A stretch of 64,000 nucleotides of DNA from NCBI GenBank assembly GCA_000953735.1, contig LN554852.1, positions 3,607,846-3,671,845 of the forward strand. Direction: 5' to 3'. Of this stretch, positions 55,509-64,000 are shown piece by piece. The position numbers were made by a program, and so were the translations under genes. The notes beneath the pieces are model-generated. The model saw only the letters and a program-made list of their open reading frames with translations. It did not search any database and had not been told where the DNA came from. Numbering within the stretch: the stretch's first letter is position 1; every line of letters starts with the position of its first letter. The stretch is from Moritella viscosa (lineage in GTDB: Bacteria > Pseudomonadota > Gammaproteobacteria > Enterobacterales > Moritellaceae).

Positions 55509-57476
55509 ATGTCAAAACCTTATCCCCTTGGTGCGCACTTACAACAAGCCAACAATTTAACAAAGCAAGGCTGTAACTTCGCGATATACGCACCAGATTG
55601 CCGCAATTTGCAGTTGGTATTGTTTAATGACAAAACACAACGTAGTTTCACGATCAAAAACAAATATGCGGGTATTCACCATATATTTATCCCAGCTGTC
55701 ACCGCTGGACAAGAGTATGGATTCTCAACCAATATTGACGGACAAGACTGGCTATTACTCGACCCTTATGCAAAAGCAGTCAGCGAAGCGCCTTATTATC
55801 AGCCTCCTTACGATGCTGAAAAAAGTTGGCTTCTAACTAAAGCTATTGTCATCGATAACGCGTTTGACTGGCAAGCTGTCCCCCAGCCAGATGTCCCCTT
55901 AGCTGAAACATTATTGCTAGAAACGCATATCAAAGGATTCACTCAATTAAACCCCGCTATTACCTCGGCAGAGCCAGGTACTTATCAAGCACTCGCCGAT
56001 CCGGCCAATATTATATTATTAAAACAACAAGGCATCACTAGCGTACAACTCTTGCCTGTTGCAGTTTGCATGCACGAACCGCACTTATTAAACCAGCAAG
56101 GTGTAAATTATTGGGGCTATAGCACTCTCGCCTTTATGGCGCCAGATCCCCGTTTCGCTAGCAAAGATGCAGTAATCGAATTAAAAACAGCGATCAGAGA
56201 ATTACATAAACACGGCATCGAGGTGATTTTGGACATGGTATTCAACCATACCGCAGAAGGTGGCCAAGATGGGCCAATATTCAACCTTAAAGCCTTGGAC
56301 CACCGTTATTATTTGCATGATGAAAATGGCCTGAGAAACTACACTGGTTGTGGTAATAGCTTGGATCTAACCCACCAAGCTAGCCTTAATTTAGTCATGG
56401 ATAGCCTACGTTATTGGGTAACTGAATATCATATTGATGGCTTCCGTTTTGATTTAGCCGCAACACTTGGCCGTAATGGCGACCGTTTCAATCAACAAGC
56501 ACCATTTTTCCATGCTGTTGCACAAGATCCTATTTTACAGCCTACAAAACTTATCGCCGAGCCGTGGGACATTGGTCCTGACGGTTATCAGCTAGGATAT
56601 TTCCCTGATGGCTGGAATGAATGCAATGATAAATTCCGTGATACAGTGCGAAGTTTTTGGCGAGGTGATAACGGTTATCTAAAAGATTTCGCGACGCGGC
56701 TCATGGGCTCTCGCCACTTCTTTAGTGGTGGACGTTGGCCACACAAACTCCCGGTAAATTATATCGCTTATCATGATGGATTTACTCTGCAAGATTTAGT
56801 GTCTTATAACGATAAGCATAATAACGCCAACGGTGAAAACAACCGCGATGGTCATGGTGACAATCGATCATACAATTGCGGTATTGAAGGTAAAACAAAT
56901 GATTTAGCTATTATCGCTTTTCGTGAAAAACAAAAACGTAATCTGATCACCACGTTAATGTTTAGTTTTGGTATTCCACATATATTAGCAGCCGATACAG
57001 TTTCTCATACACAAGATGGGAACAATAATGCCTACTGCCAGGATAATAAGATCAGCTGGCTCAACTGGGAAATGGACGAGGTAAAACAAGATTTTCAAGA
57101 TTGGTTGAGTAAGATGATCAAAGCGCGCAACCAATACATGCTGCCGTTCATTAATGCGTTTACGGGTGATGGCCGTAATGACCACCGTATTAATTGGTAC
57201 TGCAGTGATGGTAGTACCATGCAACAACATGACTGGGAGCACCAAACCTGCATGGGGTTACATCTAGGTCTAGACACTGATGGCGATGAATTATTATTAT
57301 TATTCAATCAAGTCGATATCCCAGTCGATTTTAAGCTGCCTAATGTACCGCCAATTTGGCATCGTGTTTGTGATACCAGTTCGATGCAATTAGCAGCTCT
57401 AAATGTAAACGATCACTATCAATTATCAGGCCGTTCGATGGTGGTATTACAGCGCAGTGGGCTTGATTCCATCTAA
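55509..57476 (+). CDS. glgX: Glycogen debranching enzyme GlgX
   Basis: Hydrolyses alpha-1,6 branches of phosphorylase-limit dextrin, releasing maltodextrins for MalQ/MalP (cytoplasm, GH13). An N-terminal CBM48-like domain (about 5-100) precedes the barrel. The nucleophile Asp is in HIDGFRFDLAATLGR, the acid Glu in LIAEPWDIG, the third Asp in YHDGFTLQDLVSYNDKHN, and then NGENNRDGHGDN. Its 655 residues match E. coli GlgX (657). It is away from the other glycogen genes and preceded by the 99-bp element. Its 3' end overlaps the foldase gene on the opposite strand by 30 bp. Confidence 0.92.
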   Translation: MSKPYPLGAHLQQANNLTKQGCNFAIYAPDCRNLQLVLFNDKTQRSFTIKNKYAGIHHIFIPAVTAGQEYGFSTNIDGQDWLLLDPYAKAVSEAPYYQPPYDAEKSWLLTKAIVIDNAFDWQAVPQPDVPLAETLLLETHIKGFTQLNPAITSAEPGTYQALADPANIILLKQQGITSVQLLPVAVCMHEPHLLNQQGVNYWGYSTLAFMAPDPRFASKDAVIELKTAIRELHKHGIEVILDMVFNHTAEGGQDGPIFNLKALDHRYYLHDENGLRNYTGCGNSLDLTHQASLNLVMDSLRYWVTEYHIDGFRFDLAATLGRNGDRFNQQAPFFHAVAQDPILQPTKLIAEPWDIGPDGYQLGYFPDGWNECNDKFRDTVRSFWRGDNGYLKDFATRLMGSRHFFSGGRWPHKLPVNYIAYHDGFTLQDLVSYNDKHNNANGENNRDGHGDNRSYNCGIEGKTNDLAIIAFREKQKRNLITTLMFSFGIPHILAADTVSHTQDGNNNAYCQDNKISWLNWEMDEVKQDFQDWLSKMIKARNQYMLPFINAFTGDGRNDHRINWYCSDGSTMQQHDWEHQTCMGLHLGLDTDGDELLLLFNQVDIPVDFKLPNVPPIWHRVCDTSSMQLAALNVNDHYQLSGRSMVVLQRSGLDSI

Positions 57477-58565
57477 TGCACTAACCCGCTTAATTTCCTG
57501 AGGGGTAAAGTAAATCTCCCGCAATTGTGTAATTTCCAGCTGTTGTTGCTCACTAGTCGTATCATTGTCGCTATTATTAGTAGCGCTAGTAATCACAGCA
57601 AGTTGCTCTTTGTATTCATCTAGCTTGGCTTGCCACAGCTGACGCTTTTCATCAAGTGTTGCTAATCGGTCAGCCACTTCGGGTGAAAATGACTGTTGAG
57701 TGAAGTCTTTCAATTCAGTCTGACTCGCCCCTTGTTCTTGCAGCGTCTTATATTGATCTCGGTATTTATTTAACAGATTGGCATTACGCTGTTGCGCCAA
57801 TAACCACTCAGGTGCAGCAGCATCGAGTGCTGCTTTTGCTGATTGCTTTTCGGCAGTATCTAATTCATTATTTTTATTAATCATAGCCAGGCTTAACATG
57901 TAATCTTCGTACTCATCAGCTTGACCAAAAAATGCATCAATCACATCACTATCAAGATAACGGGTCCGAGCATCAAGTACCATTTCACGGACTTGAATAA
58001 CATTATCTAGTGCATACTCACCCGTATTATTTGGGTCAATATTCTGTTCAAACTGCTGCTTAATTGCCGAAACTTCATTAAGGTACTGTAAATAACCCGT
58101 TAATATTTCCATGCCTTGTGTCAGTGCTGGATCAACGAGTTGCGATGTAAGGCTGTGTTTAATGCGTGTAACTATAATATCTAAACTTTCCTCACCCATA
58201 GCTGATAGGTAAAAGTCGAATAAATGCTGAATTTTTTTATTAATGATCAGTTCCCCACTTTCACTAACATCAAGTGTTAATGGTAGCGTTGAACCCAATA
58301 ATGAGCTTGGTAATAACAAAGATATTACTTGTACTGGTTGAGAATCCAGTTCCTGAATCGAACTATCTCTTGCCACATTAACTAGCGCGTTAATTTTCTC
58401 CGTTGATAATGGATAAATATCTTGATTAGGCTCTAACGTTGGGGTTGGTTCTATGGCAATCGAGTTAGTATCACCTTCCGATAGAAATAATGAACCGCCG
58501 CCAACAATAGCAATACCACAGAATAATACAGTGACAACAAGAAGTGCGTTTGGTTTTAACGACAT
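57447..58565 (-). CDS. lifO: Lipase-specific foldase (lipase chaperone)
   Basis: Membrane-anchored periplasmic steric chaperone for the adjacent lipase, 372 residues. One N-terminal membrane helix (about 8-28), a Pro/Thr-rich linker (about 35-50), then a helical body. The family motif RXXFDY-F-LSA appears as QHLFDFYLSAMGEE, with the motif Arg replaced by Gln113. The C-terminal half contains long helices (DAAAPEWLLAQQRNANLLNK). It lies 70 bp downstream of the lipase gene, the normal lip-lif order. It overlaps the glgX 3' end. Confidence 0.9.
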   Translation of the reverse strand: MSLKPNALLVVTVLFCGIAIVGGGSLFLSEGDTNSIAIEPTPTLEPNQDIYPLSTEKINALVNVARDSSIQELDSQPVQVISLLLPSSLLGSTLPLTLDVSESGELIINKKIQHLFDFYLSAMGEESLDIIVTRIKHSLTSQLVDPALTQGMEILTGYLQYLNEVSAIKQQFEQNIDPNNTGEYALDNVIQVREMVLDARTRYLDSDVIDAFFGQADEYEDYMLSLAMINKNNELDTAEKQSAKAALDAAAPEWLLAQQRNANLLNKYRDQYKTLQEQGASQTELKDFTQQSFSPEVADRLATLDEKRQLWQAKLDEYKEQLAVITSATNNSDNDTTSEQQQLEITQLREIYFTPQEIKRVSALDGIKPTAL

Positions 58566-58635
58566 AACAAGTATCCTACGTAACTAAGCACTGCAATACA
58601 TTTACAGTGCTTAGCCTTTTATTAAGATAAGTTGA

Positions 58636-59625
58636 TTACAGGCCTGCGCTCGTTAAACGCTTAGCATGTGCAACATATAACGGTAATGGACTTGTGCTAC
58701 CTAAACCACGTAGACCAAACATACCATTAATTTCATCTGCATGATTCATGGTATAATCATCACGGATTACTTTACCTAAATGTGTTGAACAACGACCCAC
58801 AACACCATCATTTGCTTCATCAATCGTTAAATAGGTAACAGCAAGTAAACCATCAGCAAGGTCGAGTACGTTTGAATTGAATAACGGGTTGTATGTGCCA
58901 CCCCATGAATAATACGACACACCATTCACATTATGGTCACCATCATTAACTGAATAGTCATACACCCAATTTGGCCACCACCACGAACCTGCGTTATAAC
59001 TTGGCGTTGCTTTACACTCACCTTGTCTTAAACCTTCAGGATATTTGGCATTGAAAATAGCCGCATCTTTAGAATTCAAGGCTTCGAGTGAACCCATCGC
59101 ATTGGCTTGCTGAGCATTATTACCAGTTACAATAGATAGCAAGCTTGCGACTGCATTGCCAATGGCCATCGCTGGACCTTCTAATGGTGAATCCTTAATT
59201 AAATCGGCAGTACCAGAACCACGATGTGGAGAGCCAACAGAGGTAACCGAAGCCACAAGTCCAGGTCGAACAGAGGCAACATAACGTGAATCAATCCCAC
59301 CTTGAGAGTGACCAATTAAGTTAAATTTATTCGCGCCAGTAATAGCACTCAGTTCTTCTAAATAACTAAGTAACTGTTCGCCACGTACTTCGCTGGTATC
59401 ATAACCACTGACTTGTGGTGTATATACTTCAGTCGCGCCAACATCTGCTAACGCTCCCTTCACACCATAAAAATAATCTGCTAACACACTATCAAATCCC
59501 GCCAGTCCATGCACTAATACCACCGGATATTTGGTTTTACCCGAGGTGTCAGCTTGAACAGGTGCGACGATGAAACACAAGGCTCCAACTAAGATAGGGA
59601 GTAAAGTCCGAGTTTTTTTTAACAT
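58636..59625 (-). CDS. Secreted triacylglycerol lipase (family I, foldase-dependent)
   Basis: A 329-residue extracellular lipase. The signal peptide ends APVQA|DTSGK (about residue 25). The oxyanion region is VVLVHGLAGFDS, the nucleophile Ser107 is in LIGHSQGGIDSRY, and the catalytic His is probably in STHLGKVIRDDYTMNHAD. Two cysteines late in the protein (GECKATP and GRCSTHLG) match the disulfide of Pseudomonas-type lipases, which need a foldase and type II secretion. The foldase gene follows. Expected to hydrolyse long-chain triglycerides outside the cell. Confidence 0.92.
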   Translation of the reverse strand: MLKKTRTLLPILVGALCFIVAPVQADTSGKTKYPVVLVHGLAGFDSVLADYFYGVKGALADVGATEVYTPQVSGYDTSEVRGEQLLSYLEELSAITGANKFNLIGHSQGGIDSRYVASVRPGLVASVTSVGSPHRGSGTADLIKDSPLEGPAMAIGNAVASLLSIVTGNNAQQANAMGSLEALNSKDAAIFNAKYPEGLRQGECKATPSYNAGSWWWPNWVYDYSVNDGDHNVNGVSYYSWGGTYNPLFNSNVLDLADGLLAVTYLTIDEANDGVVGRCSTHLGKVIRDDYTMNHADEINGMFGLRGLGSTSPLPLYVAHAKRLTSAGL

Positions 59626-60219
59626 ATCTAATCCTTTATTTTTGAGTTATCGCAAAATAGCGCACCCGATAGTGACAACCTGTCTCGATTTGAGTGCAGG
59701 AAAGTTATAACGCAAAAAAATAACAGGTACAACCAGATTGAATCAGGGAGTGTTATTCATCAAACTAACAGATATACGAGAATCAAATGGTAAGTTTAAA
59801 GTCAAAAATTAGCACTAACAATCACAAAAAGTAAAAATAACCGCACAATGAACCAATATCGATAAATTCCTACAGTTAAATATTTCGTATCATTAATTTT
59901 ATGATTTTTAATAAGTCATTGTTAATAAATGACATTATTATGGAAAATCAATATTTAAATTAAGCTTCATTTTTATTAAAATATTTATAGTTATCAGACA
60001 TAGATCATACTAAGGTATGACTTTAACGTTAAGCAGAGCAAATAAATTAAATTTATGTGGATATCAAGTTGGCACTTTATTAAAAGATGTAATCTTAATT
60101 ACAGCAAATAATAGACGAAAAAAAACCAGCAATATAATCGCTGGTTTTAACTGGAAAACAGCATTAATTCATAGTTCAGAATTAACGAGCTTCGTTATTA
60201 ATAATCATTTTATCGAATA
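59626..60219. other. Region between the yfcL operon and lipase
   Basis: About 590 bp without a convincing gene. It contains the lipase promoter region (reverse strand) and the terminator at 60122-60148. A forward open frame here overlaps that terminator and the yfcL 3' end and is probably spurious. Confidence 0.5.
60122..60148 (-). terminator. Rho-independent terminator after yfcL
   Basis: AAAACCAGC-N9-GCTGGTTTT; the reverse-strand reading ends in TTTT followed by more T's. Confidence 0.82.
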
Positions 60220-60489
60220 TCAATGTTTATTGATCGCATCCCACATGCTAAGTACTAGCTCTTGTTTGTGAGGGGTTAACTCATTAGCAACAAGCGCATC
60301 TCGCAAACTGTGCACGACCTGAAATTTAATGTCGTGGGGATATATTTTACCTATATTTTCGCACTTCGCTGTTGCGAAAGTGACGTGGCCGTGTAAATAT
60401 TTAGCCGCAAATAGTTGATCCGACGTTCCTTGTTCTACAAATCCATCAAGCTTTTCCATTAGCTTGCTTTGATAAGTAGCTTTAGACAA
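60220..60489 (-). CDS. yfcL: YfcL family protein
   Basis: An 89-residue cytoplasmic protein similar to E. coli YfcL: LDGFVEQGTSDQLFAAKYLHGHVTFATA and ELTPHKQELVLSMWD align with that family. Function is unknown. It begins 3 bp after the kinase-like gene stop, making it the third gene of an epmC / kinase-like / yfcL operon. A terminator follows. Confidence 0.8.
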   Translation of the reverse strand: MSKATYQSKLMEKLDGFVEQGTSDQLFAAKYLHGHVTFATAKCENIGKIYPHDIKFQVVHSLRDALVANELTPHKQELVLSMWDAINKH

Positions 60490-60492
60490 TGA

Positions 60493-61626
60493 TTATTCCT
60501 CATACTCTGGGTTGGCGACACGATACATGATGTAATCACGATAACCTGTAGTTACACGAATAAAACCTGATAATGCTTGGTCTAATTCAACATCCCCCGT
60601 GTCTACAATTAAAGGACGTCCTGCTAATGCCGACAGCTTCGTTTTAGTTGCCAGCACAATAATATTTTCTTTGCCGATTTGTTTAATCAACTGCGGCGAC
60701 AGTTGCTGATTACCACGACCAAAAATATGGCCCTGACCACCAATTAAGGTGATCACTAATTTACAGGGCTGGTCTTTCGTCAACGCTATTAACTGCGCAG
60801 CCGTTTGGTCCAAAGCGATCAATTCATGCTGATGCACAACATCAACACCTAATAAGGTATTATCCAATCCCAGTTCGGCCATTGTGAATGCCACGGTTGA
60901 GCCGGACCCCATAATATAATATTCATCTTCCATATCTGCCATCACATCGGCAGCTATGTCTGTTAGCACTAACTCATCTGATTCAATACCACCCATTTTA
61001 ACGCTTTGCACATAACGTAAATCAGACGGCACCATCATCTCACCATAACGCTTCGCTTTTACTGTTCCTTGACGAAATGCGACTTCGTCAATATCCATAA
61101 CATCAGCGTCAGCCAAGGTAACCAATTCGCCTAAGATCAGTCGACGAACAACGCAACCAGCAGCTTTAGGTGTAACACCATAAACACCTGAGTGGATCTT
61201 ACAGCCTGCTGGCACGCCTAGTACAGGGACGGCATCGTTAATGGTGGCGCAAATATTACGCGCAGTACCATCACCACCAGCAAACAATAATAAATCAATA
61301 TCTTGCGTTAATAATGCATCAACTGCAGCATAGGTGTCTTGCTCAGTTGTAACATCATTTTCAGGTCGATAAACGACTTCAACATCAAAGCCTAATTCTA
61401 AACTACAGCGCTCGCCCATTTCACCGCCTGCAGTAACAACCGTAAAACGCTGAGCAAGATCAGCAAACTGACCCAATGCTTGTAACATACGATTGTTCGC
61501 TTGCGGGATCGCACCTAAACTAAGCGCTTGCTGGGCAACATTATCACTGCCTTTTAATGCCACGCTGCCACCAATTCCAGCAACTGGATTAACAATAATA
61601 CCTAGTTTAAATGGCTTAACGTTCAT
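60493..61626 (-). CDS. ATP-NAD kinase family protein
   Basis: A 377-residue protein with the NAD/diacylglycerol kinase-like fold: GIIVNPVAGIGGSVALKG at the N-terminus, LLFAGGDGTARNIC (the GGDGT nucleotide motif near residue 105), then GVPAGCKIHSGVYGVTP. It belongs to the AcoX-like branch rather than the main NAD kinase. The acceptor substrate is unknown. I chose the ATG at 61626 (MNVKPFKLG) with GAGGTATGT directly upstream; it overlaps the epmC stop by 11 bp. Conserved beside epmC in related bacteria, as I recall. Confidence 0.82.
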   Translation of the reverse strand: MNVKPFKLGIIVNPVAGIGGSVALKGSDNVAQQALSLGAIPQANNRMLQALGQFADLAQRFTVVTAGGEMGERCSLELGFDVEVVYRPENDVTTEQDTYAAVDALLTQDIDLLLFAGGDGTARNICATINDAVPVLGVPAGCKIHSGVYGVTPKAAGCVVRRLILGELVTLADADVMDIDEVAFRQGTVKAKRYGEMMVPSDLRYVQSVKMGGIESDELVLTDIAADVMADMEDEYYIMGSGSTVAFTMAELGLDNTLLGVDVVHQHELIALDQTAAQLIALTKDQPCKLVITLIGGQGHIFGRGNQQLSPQLIKQIGKENIIVLATKTKLSALAGRPLIVDTGDVELDQALSGFIRVTTGYRDYIMYRVANPEYEE

Positions 61627-62215
61627 ACATACCTCGATAATCAAAATCTGCTAATGTTAGCGGTTTGGTTTTGTAAAACGCTTGTAGTGCAGCGACCAAA
61701 GCTTGCGTGCGCGTTGATAAGCCTTTTTCGAAATAAGTTTGTACTTGCTTGTGTATCTTGTGCTGAAAAGCCAATCGGTCAATGACAATATCAGATAAGT
61801 TATCTGCGCTGACGCGAAACTTAGCGCCTACAGCAACACAAATAATCCATTCAATCGCCTGTGGCACAATTTCTACTTTTTCAAATTCAGCTTGCTGCTG
61901 CGCATTACGACCATCAGCAATATACCAGTAACCAAAATCCACCAATTGATGACGCGTTAATCCCGCCACTAACCAATGCGAAATTTCGTGCATACAACTC
62001 GAAAAAAAACCATGGGCAAAAATAATACGGTGATAATCACAACTTACATATTGTTCAAAGTCAGTATTAGCCGGTATATAAATAGGCTCATCATCGCCTT
62101 TGACTAATTGAGTATTAAATTCGTTTAAAAACGTGTGGTTAAAAATACGAATCAAATCTTGGTACTGATGCTGTTGCTCATCTTCCTTTAGAAAGCCTTG
62201 TAAATCGTTTTGCAT
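61616..62215 (-). CDS. epmC: Elongation factor P hydroxylase EpmC
   Basis: Adds the final hydroxyl group to the beta-lysyl modification of elongation factor P, helping ribosomes through polyproline (cytoplasm). The 199 residues closely follow E. coli EpmC (YfcM): LVKGDDEPIYIPA, RIIFAHGFFSSCMHEISHW with probable metal ligands His and Glu, and LVDFGYWYIADGRNAQQQAEFE. First gene of the operon. epmA, epmB and efp are not in the window. Confidence 0.92.
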   Translation of the reverse strand: MQNDLQGFLKEDEQQHQYQDLIRIFNHTFLNEFNTQLVKGDDEPIYIPANTDFEQYVSCDYHRIIFAHGFFSSCMHEISHWLVAGLTRHQLVDFGYWYIADGRNAQQQAEFEKVEIVPQAIEWIICVAVGAKFRVSADNLSDIVIDRLAFQHKIHKQVQTYFEKGLSTRTQALVAALQAFYKTKPLTLADFDYRGMYER

Positions 62216-62352
62216 ACTGCGCCTAGCTAATCATTAAATCACAGAGTACGCTATTAATGAGCAGGATTATACCTCTATAGTAGTGGTGTGTCCGCTAATA
62301 TATCGCACTCAAATTGGTAATTTTCGCTAGTAGAATACTCCTTTACGCGATA

Positions 62353-63309
62353 TTAATCTAATATTGTTAACGAACTTAATGTCACAATACCAACACGTCC
62401 AGCAATCCCCCAACTGGCTTCAGCCGTCAGTAATAATTGCTGATCACCTTGCCAAAGAATACTTTCCCATTGTCCATAAGGTGCAAGGTTAAAGCGCTTT
62501 GCCAAATCCCAATTCAAGTCTTTATTTTCAACAGGAATAATCCAAATGAAGGGGTGTTTGTAAATAATATTGTCATCATAACCAAGTAAAACCAGTTGAC
62601 CTGTGGCAGCATTATAATCTGCCGCCGTTATCAATCCATCCACATTCAATGTTTGGTCTGGAATCACAGGGATTACCTTATCACTTGCAGTACCGCTAGT
62701 AATCTCAATTAAATCTAGACGATACAAGCGACTTTGAAAGTCCGTCCAATTTTTGCTTAAGACCCATAATTCTTCATCAACCACCGCCGACGCCTCACAA
62801 TCATAATCATGCATATACATGGTTAACGCTTCTTCAGGTTTATCCGCCATTGAAAAACGAGTGGTGTTAATCGCAGCAATACTTGAACCGTCCTCAGCTG
62901 TCATTAGTACGTTAGTATCTATGTTAATAATGGTACGACTGTCACGGGTTCCCTGATTGTTACCGCAATCCATAACGAATAAATTACCGGCATCTTGCGC
63001 TAGCGATTCCCAATCATAACTGATGACGTCATTAACATACACCTGTTTAATAACCTGCCCTGTTTTCTCATCTATTTGATATAAATTAGCACCGTCTCCA
63101 CTATCATTAGCCGTCCAAGTTTGGCCGCTAAACTGAGCCAGTGAAGAGCTTTCCTTCACAATATCTTGTAGTGATGTTTGTACCTGGATCTCAAGTACAG
63201 GATAATTTTGCAGAGGTCTTGACCAATAAAAATGGCCAATGACAGCAACAACGCCTGCAATCAATAAGCCCCACACGACTATTTTCAGTGTCCATCTCAA
63301 TACTGTCAT
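62353..63309 (-). CDS. Membrane-anchored hypothetical protein, propeller-like
   Basis: A 318-residue protein with one N-terminal membrane helix (about 8-28, LKIVVWGLLIAGVVAVIGHFYW), so probably anchored with a periplasmic body. The remainder is beta-rich with repeats suggesting a propeller: FSGQTWTANDSGDGANLYQID, NLFVMDCGNNQG, ELWVLSKNWTD, QLVLLGYDD. I do not recognise a named family. It is monocistronic, between the epmC operon and the divergent hemolysin III gene. Function unknown. Confidence 0.7.
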   Translation of the reverse strand: MTVLRWTLKIVVWGLLIAGVVAVIGHFYWSRPLQNYPVLEIQVQTSLQDIVKESSSLAQFSGQTWTANDSGDGANLYQIDEKTGQVIKQVYVNDVISYDWESLAQDAGNLFVMDCGNNQGTRDSRTIINIDTNVLMTAEDGSSIAAINTTRFSMADKPEEALTMYMHDYDCEASAVVDEELWVLSKNWTDFQSRLYRLDLIEITSGTASDKVIPVIPDQTLNVDGLITAADYNAATGQLVLLGYDDNIIYKHPFIWIIPVENKDLNWDLAKRFNLAPYGQWESILWQGDQQLLLTAEASWGIAGRVGIVTLSSLTILD

Positions 63310-63543
63310 AACAATTATCTATAACCCTCTTAATTCTCTATAAAATCCACGATAAGGTCTCTACAACCAACATATAAAATAATATAGTAACTATTATAAT
63401 ATTGATAATAGTACTTAATCTTATATATTTAGTCATTTTACAATACTAAAAAACAATAGAATGAATTTATTGCCTTTAAATTAAAATAATTTAAGCGTAC
63501 ACTTGTAAGCCTAACTGGTAAGACAACTAAACGAGGATGATGT
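63310..63543. other. Intergenic region before hemolysin III gene
   Basis: A 234-bp AT-rich divergent promoter region. GAGGATGATGT precedes the ATG at 63544. Confidence 0.5.
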
Positions 63544-64000
63544 ATGTCACGCAGTGCTACACCAATAATAACGAATATAGGCACGGTAGCCGCCCCTTAT
63601 AGTGCAAAAGAAGAAGCCGCGAACACTTGGTCTCATATCATAGGTGTATTACTGAGTATTGCCGCGCTTATCGCACTATTAGTACCCTCAATACAACAAG
63701 CAGATCCTTGGCGTATTACCAGTTTTAGTATTTATGGAATCTCGATGTTTTTATTATTTTTTGCATCAAGTGCTTATCACTATGCATCGAATCCAGCGAC
63801 TAAAGCGAAATTAAAGACCCTCGACCATTGTGCTATTTTCTTATTGATCGCAGGTACTTATACGCCATTGTTACTGATTGAACTGCGTGGTGTACTGGGC
63901 TGGAGTATCTTCGGTGTAGTCTGGTCTATGGCGCTATTTGGTATCATAGCTAAAGTCTATTGGGCTGAACGGTTTAAGAAGGTATCGCTATTTTTTTATC
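63544..64000 (+). CDS. trhA: Hemolysin III / PAQR family membrane protein, cut by window end
   Basis: The first 152 residues of a multi-pass inner-membrane protein: SAKEEAANTWSHIIGVLLS, FASSAYHYAS and LDHCAIFLLIAGTYTPLLL are the defining motifs of the YqfA/TrhA (hemolysin III, PAQR) family, including conserved Glu, His and Asp residues thought to bind metal. In E. coli TrhA affects membrane energetics. GAGGATGATGT precedes the ATG. The C-terminal helices lie outside the window. Confidence 0.9.
   Translation, partial: MSRSATPIITNIGTVAAPYSAKEEAANTWSHIIGVLLSIAALIALLVPSIQQADPWRITSFSIYGISMFLLFFASSAYHYASNPATKAKLKTLDHCAIFLLIAGTYTPLLLIELRGVLGWSIFGVVWSMALFGIIAKVYWAERFKKVSLFFY

Noticed and set aside
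60017-60271. 84-codon forward open frame
   Set aside because: Overlaps the yfcL 3' end and its terminator hairpin; composition looks noncoding.

Overview
This 64 kb window looks like the chromosome of a marine, facultatively fermentative gammaproteobacterium. The base composition is AT-rich. Proteins resemble Vibrionales/Alteromonadales counterparts, and I favour a cold-water genus such as Moritella or Psychromonas; this is an inference from protein flavour, with no rRNA or other marker in the window to settle it. There is no prophage, CRISPR array, integron or plasmid backbone. Mobile DNA is limited to one intact IS256-family element, one truncated copy of it, and a small IS4-like remnant.

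Layout. 1-3.4 kb: gluconate use (gntK partial, gntR, gnd). 3.4-9.1 kb: AzlCD amino-acid exporter, glmS, a peroxiredoxin-glutaredoxin fusion, and a EutQ-like cupin with a glutathione-dependent formaldehyde-activating enzyme (Gfa). 9.2-12.5 kb: M24 peptidase, and a LysR regulator divergent from a small monooxygenase and a nitroreductase. 12.6-18 kb: tRNA-Arg(CCT), a chemoreceptor, a response regulator with a TPR-type tail and an OmpA-like porin. 18-28 kb: glycogen/maltodextrin operon malP-malQ-glgB divergent from malT. 28-35 kb: an accessory patch with a broken RCC1-repeat lipoprotein, a second cupin with an iron alcohol dehydrogenase, IS debris, an NlpE-like lipoprotein and a lone Imm51-like immunity protein. 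35.5-47 kb: maltose uptake (malG, malF, malE divergent from malK), a chemoreceptor, a DUF1611 gene coupled to a frameshifted PLP racemase gene, and a LamB-type maltoporin. 47.5-55.2 kb: a secreted LruC-domain protein with a lipoprotein, a BaeSR-like two-component system, an EF-hand protein whose last codons are replaced by the IS256 insertion, and bluB. 55.5-64 kb: glgX, the lipase-foldase pair, the epmC / NAD-kinase-like / yfcL operon, an anchored hypothetical protein, and a hemolysin III family gene cut by the window end.

How it fits together. The core theme is capture and breakdown of maltodextrins: LamB and MalEFGK import them, MalP/MalQ/GlgB/GlgX process them, and MalT with CRP would control the set. 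MalT-box-like GGAGGAT motifs occur upstream of malP/malT, malE/malK and lamB, and CRP-like sites lie between malE and malK. A 99-bp noncoding sequence just upstream of glgX is repeated at about 77% identity in the lamB/LruC intergenic region.

The most useful second looks are the 99-bp duplicated element, the DUF1611-racemase pair with its single-base frameshift, the in-frame amber stop after the signal-peptide and Gly-Ser region of the RCC1 lipoprotein, the reconstructible IS256 insertion in the EF-hand gene, the two cupin loci paired with aldehyde/alcohol enzymes, and the 15-bp tandem repeats upstream of the response regulator.
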